A DNA stretch of 9,977 nucleotides, from the NCBI GenBank assembly GCA_030667725.1, contig DAOUVH010000023.1:1-9977 (forward strand), given 5' to 3'. The position numbers were made by a program, and so were the translations under genes. This stretch comes from Candidatus Cloacimonadota bacterium (GTDB lineage Bacteria > Cloacimonadota > Cloacimonadia > Cloacimonadales > TCS61). Below the pieces are notes generated by a model. It was not told where the DNA came from. It made no database searches and saw only the letters and a program-made list of their open reading frames with translations. Positions 6,228-9,977 of this stretch are shown piece after piece; position 1 is the first letter of the stretch, and every line of letters begins with the position of its first letter.

Positions 6228-6893
6228 CTATTCAACAACTCCACCAATTTTAGAATCAGTTTCTTTAATTTCCTCTACTTCTTTTTTCTCGTCTTTAGAA
6301 GCCAATCCATGCTCATTACGTAACTCCTCATAAAAAATAGTTTGGGAAGTAAGCATATAAGGATACAACCATAGGAGACCAATGCCTAAAGTAAGAATAC
6401 AAAGTAAAACCCAACCAATAAAACTAAGATCCAAACAAAACAGTTTCGATTTATATCCATACATTATTTTCTTGCTTTGTCTCAATGCTTCTGATACTCC
6501 GATATCGGGATCATCGATCATTAAGTAAAAGACCATTCTATAAGAATATGCTGCAATTATACCGGGTACAATAAGAAGCAATGTCCAAAGGAAAATATAC
6601 AGATTCATAAGTAGATATACGCCTAAAGTTTTCCCGAACAGACCAAGGTTTTTACCTGAAAATGAAAATGCCTTAAAAAGTAAATTAAAATCACCGATTT
6701 TCTCTCTGACTATAGTTAGATAATACAGATACAAACCAAATAATAATGCACCCATGATCAGAAAAACTGCACCATAAGCTGAACTGACAACAGATGAAAC
6801 GCCGCTAAAGATCAAACTTGCTAAAATTACATTTAACCAATTCCCGGTTAAAGATTCTCGTGCAAAACCTCTAATTGTTGAATTATTATTCAT
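6228..6893 (-). CDS. DUF975-like multi-pass membrane protein
   Basis: A 221-residue membrane protein of unknown function that resembles the DUF975 family. Hydrophobic segments lie at about 21-36, 39-61, 89-117 and 152-177, possibly splitting into five or six helices. Family-like features are the N-terminal amphipathic region ending in LTGNW, the hydrophobic block with LLLIVPGIIAAYSYRM at about 105-120, the loop SEALRQSKKIMYGYK at 134-148, and the following helix pair ending in TSQTIFYEEL. The C-terminus (about 196-221) is a charged, probably disordered tail with KKEVEEIKE. The start is ATG with GGAGGAG directly upstream, overlapping the TAA of the kinase gene 9 nt before it. It is the last gene before the terminator. 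There is no catalytic motif and no direct hint of substrate; the family name is recalled from sequence style, not searched. Confidence 0.8.
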   Translation of the reverse strand: MNNNSTIRGFARESLTGNWLNVILASLIFSGVSSVVSSAYGAVFLIMGALLFGLYLYYLTIVREKIGDFNLLFKAFSFSGKNLGLFGKTLGVYLLMNLYIFLWTLLLIVPGIIAAYSYRMVFYLMIDDPDIGVSEALRQSKKIMYGYKSKLFCLDLSFIGWVLLCILTLGIGLLWLYPYMLTSQTIFYEELRNEHGLASKDEKKEVEEIKETDSKIGGVVE

Positions 6894-6902
6894 TTCTCCT
6901 CC

Positions 6903-7799
6903 TTAAAATCGAATACTTTTTTCTATTACTTCCTTTCTTGCTAAGATATCATTCATACTAATTTCTTTCAATCTGTCTACACTAAAAGATTCCACATTAA
7001 AAGATGCAGTAATAGTTCCAAAGATCATTGCATTTTTAATTGTGATCTCTTCAAAATTTCCTTGTGAAGCCAGGTAACCCATAAATCCACCTGCAAAACT
7101 ATCTCCTGCACCGGTAGGATCAATTACTTTTCTTACCGGATATACAGGAGCAAAAAAGATAAATTCATCTGAATAGGCAAAAGAACCATACTCCCCTCGC
7201 TTCACAACTATTAGTTGAGGTCCCATCTTCTTTGCCTTCTTAGCGGCTTCAAAAATATTTTGTACGTCGGTCAACATTCTCAATTCATCTTCATTGATAA
7301 ATAAAATATCAACATTATTAATTACTTTTAACAGTTTTGACTTTGCACCGGATATCCAGAAGTTCATTGTATCACAAGCAGTGATTTTAGTATTATCCAT
7401 CTGCTCTAGAACTTTCAACTGCAAAACCGGATCAATATTGCCCAAGAACAGATAATCACATTTTTTGTTATCATCACATAATTGAGGATCAAAATCAGCA
7501 AATACATTAAGTTGTGTATCAAGTGTTTCAGCTTTATTAAGATCATTATATTTTCCTGACCAGTGAAAGGTTCTACCAGGAGCCAATTTAAGATCTTGAG
7601 TATCTATTTCGTTCTTTCCAAGAAGCTCAAAATATTTTTTTGGAAAATCATCTCCAACAATTCCTACAATACTGCTCTTACAAAAATTTTTACTGGCCAT
7701 AGATGTAAATATTGCGGATCCACCCAATGAAAGATCAACTTTTCCAAATGGAGTTTCTATATTATCCAGTGCAATCGAACCTACAATAAGTAAACTCAT
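6903..7799 (-). CDS. PfkB/ribokinase-family kinase, substrate unassigned
   Basis: A 298-residue cytoplasmic kinase of the PfkB (ribokinase-like) fold, which transfers phosphate from ATP to a hydroxyl of a sugar or nucleoside. The clearest evidence is PfkB signature 2, DPTGAGDSFAGGF at 227-239, with catalytic base Asp233 and the anion hole GAGD. NEDE at 169-172 is the NxxE metal-binding motif, and VVKRGEYGSF at 198-207 is the usual strand before the nucleotide site. The N-terminal glycine motif is LGGSAIFTSMASKNF (25-39), lacking the Asn usual in ribokinases. ETLDTQLNVFADF (91-103) and ACDTMNFWIS (141-150) mark, as I recall, a widespread subfamily annotated only as sugar or adenosine kinase. 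Its ATG overlaps the stop of the small membrane protein by 4 nt (ATGA), indicating translational coupling; the DUF975-like gene follows after 9 nt. The length is normal. Confidence 0.93.
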   Translation of the reverse strand: MSLLIVGSIALDNIETPFGKVDLSLGGSAIFTSMASKNFCKSSIVGIVGDDFPKKYFELLGKNEIDTQDLKLAPGRTFHWSGKYNDLNKAETLDTQLNVFADFDPQLCDDNKKCDYLFLGNIDPVLQLKVLEQMDNTKITACDTMNFWISGAKSKLLKVINNVDILFINEDELRMLTDVQNIFEAAKKAKKMGPQLIVVKRGEYGSFAYSDEFIFFAPVYPVRKVIDPTGAGDSFAGGFMGYLASQGNFEEITIKNAMIFGTITASFNVESFSVDRLKEISMNDILARKEVIEKSIRF

Positions 7800-8005
7800 T
7801 TATTCTCCTGAGTCTGGATTGAATCTGTTTTGGTAGACGTGATCCAACTTCTAAATTTGTCAGGATTTGCATCTGAAAAGTATCTGATTATCATAACAAC
7901 AAAAACAAGAGCGAGAATTCGAATGATAAAATTAACCCAGGTTGAGCTTCGCATACCTCTTCTCTCCTGGCGTCTTCTTTCAATCTCTTCTTTAAATTCT
8001 TTCAT
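7796..8005 (-). CDS. Small single-pass membrane protein, function unknown
   Basis: A 69-residue protein of no recognised family. Residues 1-20 are highly charged and helical (EEIERRRQERR); one hydrophobic helix spans about 23-42; residues 43-69 are polar. The positive charges before the helix predict N-inside, C-outside topology. It starts 6 nt after the aminotransferase stop, in the same reading frame, and its own stop overlaps the kinase start as ATGA. No good ribosome site precedes ATG 8005, whereas the internal ATG at 7954 (residue 18) has AGGAG 9 nt upstream, so the real product could be a 52-residue form (7796-7954). The tight packing between two real genes and the membrane-protein layout support a real gene. 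It may be a lineage-specific accessory protein; nothing shows its role. Confidence 0.72.
   Translation of the reverse strand: MKEFKEEIERRRQERRGMRSSTWVNFIIRILALVFVVMIIRYFSDANPDKFRSWITSTKTDSIQTQENK
7964..7968 (-). promoter_or_regulatory. Internal Shine-Dalgarno suggesting a shorter start of the small membrane protein
   Basis: AGGAG on the minus strand, 9 nt before the internal ATG at 7954-7952, with further purines between. It competes with the poorly supported ATG at 8005. Because the region encodes Gln, Glu, Arg and Gly codons, the purine richness may be incidental. Confidence 0.35.
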
Positions 8006-8011
8006 ATGATC

Positions 8012-9214
8012 TTAACGTAAACTATGAATTAGTCCTTTCTTAAATCTTTTTAATCCTTCTTTAATATTTCCCATACTTGTTGCATAAGAAAAACGCACAT
8101 ATTTATCAGCACCAAATGCCGAGCCCGGAACAATTGCCACTTTATATTTCTTTATAAGATATTCACACATTTCAACAGTGTTTTTAATGCCCAGTTTATT
8201 GTTATGCAAGTAATAGGCAATATTCGGCATTGCATAGAAAGCACCACGCGGAAGTCGACACTTCACATTGGGAATTTTATTCAATTCATCTACTATGAAA
8301 TCGCGACGTTTCTTGAATTCTTCACGCATTTCAGCAACACTTCCATCACAATCATTCAAAGCTACTATGGCAGCTTTCTGGGTTATTGAATTTACACATG
8401 AAGTTGTATGACTTTGAATTCTGGCAGCCCGTTGAATGATATCTGTTGGACCGGCTGCATAACCAAGTCGCCACCCTGTCATTGCATAAGCTTTAGAGAC
8501 TCCATTTATCACAACAGTATGCTCACGAACTTTATCACTTATTGTAGCAATAGATACGTGTTCTTTTCCATCATAGATCAGCTTCTCATATATTTCATCA
8601 GAAATTATCATAATGTTATGTTTCACACAGACAGCAGCAATTTTCTCCAATTCCTTTCTATTATATATAGAACCGGTTGGATTATTGGGAGAATTCAAAA
8701 TAAGCGCTTTAGGATTACTTAAAGATTCCAGCGCTTCTTCCAATTGTTCTGCTGAAATCTTGAAATTAGAGGCAGCTCGTGTAGGAAGTAAAATTGGAAA
8801 AGCATCAACCATTTCTACTTGTGAAGTATAACTTACCCAATATGGAGATGGTATCAAGACTTCATCACGCGGATCGCAAATTGTCATCAGCAGAAAAAAG
8901 ATAGAAGCTTTAGCACCGGGAGAAACAAGGATATCATTTGGATTGCAATCAAGATTGTTATCTCGTTTTAATTTGGCGGTAATTGCCTTCCTTAGCTCAA
9001 TAATACCGGATGATGCTGTGTATCGTGTAAAGTTTTCATCAATCGCTTTATGAGCTTCATCCTTGATGTAATCGGGAGTGTCGAAATCTGGTTCACCCAC
9101 ACCAAAATTGATCACATCGATACCATCTGCTATCATTTGCTTGGCCAGATTAGAAACCGTAAGTGTAGGTGACGGTTTGATCGCCTTAGCCCGGTGAGAA
9201 ATTTGAATCGCCAT
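8012..9214 (-). CDS. aspC: Class I PLP-dependent aminotransferase, aspartate-type
   Basis: A 400-residue fold-type I aminotransferase that likely exchanges amino groups between aspartate (or related amino acids) and 2-oxoglutarate in the cytoplasm. Visible features: the N-terminal substrate motif NFGVGEPDFDTP (36-47); YTASSG near 65-70; the cofactor-binding NSPNNPTG (174-181, Asn178); SDEIYE with Asp206 and Tyr209; the Schiff-base Lys241 in SKAYAMTGWR with phosphate-binding Arg249; and Arg374 in YVRFSY, which binds the substrate carboxylate. The length and the series of motifs match the I-gamma aspartate aminotransferases of many bacteria. I chose ATG 9214 because AGAGG lies 8 nt upstream; ATG 9220 leaves only 2 nt, and a still longer TTG start would overlap glyS. 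It lies 31 nt after glyS and 6 nt before the small membrane protein. Related specificities (aromatic amino acid, alanine, prephenate) cannot be excluded. Confidence 0.93.
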   Translation of the reverse strand: MAIQISHRAKAIKPSPTLTVSNLAKQMIADGIDVINFGVGEPDFDTPDYIKDEAHKAIDENFTRYTASSGIIELRKAITAKLKRDNNLDCNPNDILVSPGAKASIFFLLMTICDPRDEVLIPSPYWVSYTSQVEMVDAFPILLPTRAASNFKISAEQLEEALESLSNPKALILNSPNNPTGSIYNRKELEKIAAVCVKHNIMIISDEIYEKLIYDGKEHVSIATISDKVREHTVVINGVSKAYAMTGWRLGYAAGPTDIIQRAARIQSHTTSCVNSITQKAAIVALNDCDGSVAEMREEFKKRRDFIVDELNKIPNVKCRLPRGAFYAMPNIAYYLHNNKLGIKNTVEMCEYLIKKYKVAIVPGSAFGADKYVRFSYATSMGNIKEGLKRFKKGLIHSLR

Positions 9215-9222
9215 TTTCATTA

Positions 9223-9227
9223 CCTCT
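9223..9227 (-). promoter_or_regulatory. Shine-Dalgarno site that fixes the aminotransferase start
   Basis: AGAGG on the minus strand, 8 nt before ATG 9214 and 2 nt before ATG 9220. Spacing selects the former, giving the N-terminus MAIQISHRAKAIKPSPT, as usual in this enzyme family. Confidence 0.55.
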
Positions 9228-9245
9228 TTATTTTTCTTACTTTTA

Positions 9246-9977
9246 TTATTTTTCACCTTCAACAACAAGTTTAGAAAGATCAGCTACCTGCAGAAATAAT
9301 TCTCTTATTAAAGCCAAAATGTTGTATCTGTTTTGTTTGATCTCAACATCCTCAACGTTAACCAAGACATCATCAAAGAAGTTATCGATCGTGCTGCCGT
9401 ATTCAACAAGCTTTTCCAAGATCTTTTTGTAATTTTTATCGGAAAGCAGTTCTTCGATCTTAATTTTCAAATCCAGATATTTTACATAAAGTATCCTTTC
9501 ACTTTCTTCTTGAATAATTTCTTGCTTCACATTGGAAGTACTTTTCACTTCGGCAATAATATTGGAAACACGTTTAAAACCAAGAACCAGTTTGATAAAA
9601 TCTTCCTGTTTTTTAAATTCCTGCAACGCTTCAGCTCGATGAATAAGATCAGGAATATTGGAATGATCAATATGCATCACACTATCAATAATATCGTAAT
9701 CAAATTGTTTTTGTTTAAGAAGCCAGTTCACACGCTGTTTGAAAAAGTCATAAACTACATTTTTATTATTCTCGGGTCTTTTAAGTTTACCTTCAAGAAA
9801 ATTGAAAGTTACATCTATCAATTTATAAAGATCAATCTCAAAATTCTGATTTAAAATAATTTGTACAACTCCATTACCTGCTCTGCGCAGAGCAAAAGGG
9901 TCTTTCGATCCTGTCGGAATCATATTAACACCAATTATTCCACAAACCGTATCCATTTTATCCGCAATAGCAACAAT
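9246..9977 (-). CDS. glyS: Glycyl-tRNA synthetase beta subunit, C-terminal part (runs off right edge)
   Basis: The last 243 residues of GlyS, the beta subunit of the two-subunit (alpha2beta2) bacterial glycyl-tRNA synthetase, usually near 690 residues in total. The reading frame is open to the right edge: codons before the first visible ATG read IVAIADK, completing the family motif ADKMDTVCGIIG, so that ATG is internal. PTGSKDPFALRR follows at once, a hallmark of GlyS. The final third is an alpha-helical anticodon-binding (DALR-like) domain ending in FFDDVLVNVED, NRYNILALIRELF and VADLSKL, all typical of GlyS C-termini. The beta subunit mainly binds tRNA-Gly while the alpha subunit (glyQ), expected upstream outside the window, makes glycyl-adenylate. 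The stop lies 31 nt before the aminotransferase start, with no terminator between. Confidence 0.96.
   Translation of the reverse strand: MVAIADKMDTVCGIIGVNMIPTGSKDPFALRRAGNGVVQIILNQNFEIDLYKLIDVTFNFLEGKLKRPENNKNVVYDFFKQRVNWLLKQKQFDYDIIDSVMHIDHSNIPDLIHRAEALQEFKKQEDFIKLVLGFKRVSNIIAEVKSTSNVKQEIIQEESERILYVKYLDLKIKIEELLSDKNYKKILEKLVEYGSTIDNFFDDVLVNVEDVEIKQNRYNILALIRELFLQVADLSKLVVEGEK

Noticed and set aside
7796..8014. The small protein as a broken C-terminal end of the aminotransferase
   Set aside because: It is in frame after the stop, but the aminotransferase already has a full-length, normal C-terminus, and the small protein is a membrane protein unlike any aminotransferase domain.
9215..9268. 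Longer aminotransferase start overlapping glyS
   Set aside because: It would begin with TTG and add a Lys/Asn-rich segment not found in the family; ATG 9214 has a well-spaced AGAGG.
9333..9854. 173-codon open frame on the plus strand
   Set aside because: Antisense to glyS; low-complexity Phe/Ile/Leu-rich translation typical of the reverse of Lys/Glu-rich, AT-rich coding sequence.
1..9977. CRISPR array, tRNA genes, insertion sequences, phage or defence genes
   Set aside because: No spaced direct repeats, cloverleaf-like sequence, transposase motif or defence-system domain was seen; nearly all of the window is packed minus-strand coding sequence.

Overview
This AT-rich window carries ten genes plus one partial gene at each relevant edge set, eleven coding regions in all, and every one reads on the minus strand, so transcription runs from the right edge to the left. 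The organism is a Gram-negative (diderm) bacterium: it encodes an outer-membrane TonB-dependent receptor with its ExbB/ExbD/TonB motor. The receptor has an N-terminal carboxypeptidase-regulatory-like domain, ExbB has a signal peptide and an acidic extension, there are two tandem ExbDs, and TonB is acidic. Together with the low GC this points to the FCB superphylum (Bacteroidetes-like). A Cloacimonadota-type lineage is my best guess, from style rather than from a database match.

Right-hand block (about 6228-9977): the C-terminal part of the glycyl-tRNA synthetase beta subunit (glyS), a class I aspartate-type aminotransferase, a 52-69 residue single-pass membrane protein, a PfkB-family kinase, and a DUF975-like multi-pass membrane protein. 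Gaps are 31, 6, -4 and 9 nt, so this looks like one transcript. It ends at a perfect 14-bp inverted repeat (6177-6206) that I read as an intrinsic terminator. The functions are a housekeeping mix (translation, amino-acid metabolism, sugar or nucleoside phosphorylation, membrane).

Middle (5211-6206): an octanoyltransferase/lipoate-ligase family gene (LipM-like, with the LipM-type cysteine) stands alone behind a 144-nt, very AT-rich leader containing an inverted repeat and a possible Bacteroidetes-type -7 element.

Left-hand block (1-5102): TonB-dependent receptor, exbB, exbD, exbD, tonB, with gaps of 33, 9, 9 and 7 nt and good Shine-Dalgarno sites that mostly overlap the preceding stop codons. 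This is a self-contained operon in which the receptor is encoded with its own energising complex. The ExbB/ExbD motor would use the proton gradient at the inner membrane and TonB would pass the force to the receptor for active uptake of an unidentified ligand. A candidate promoter lies in the 108-nt gap upstream of the receptor.

No tRNA, rRNA, insertion sequence, CRISPR array or phage gene was seen. The longest gene-free stretch is 195 nt (6033-6227). I do not see a clearly new multi-gene system. The points most worth a second look are the acidic periplasmic segments of ExbB and TonB, the paired ExbDs, the EF-hand-like loop in the receptor, the small membrane protein coupled to the kinase, and the unassigned substrate of that kinase.
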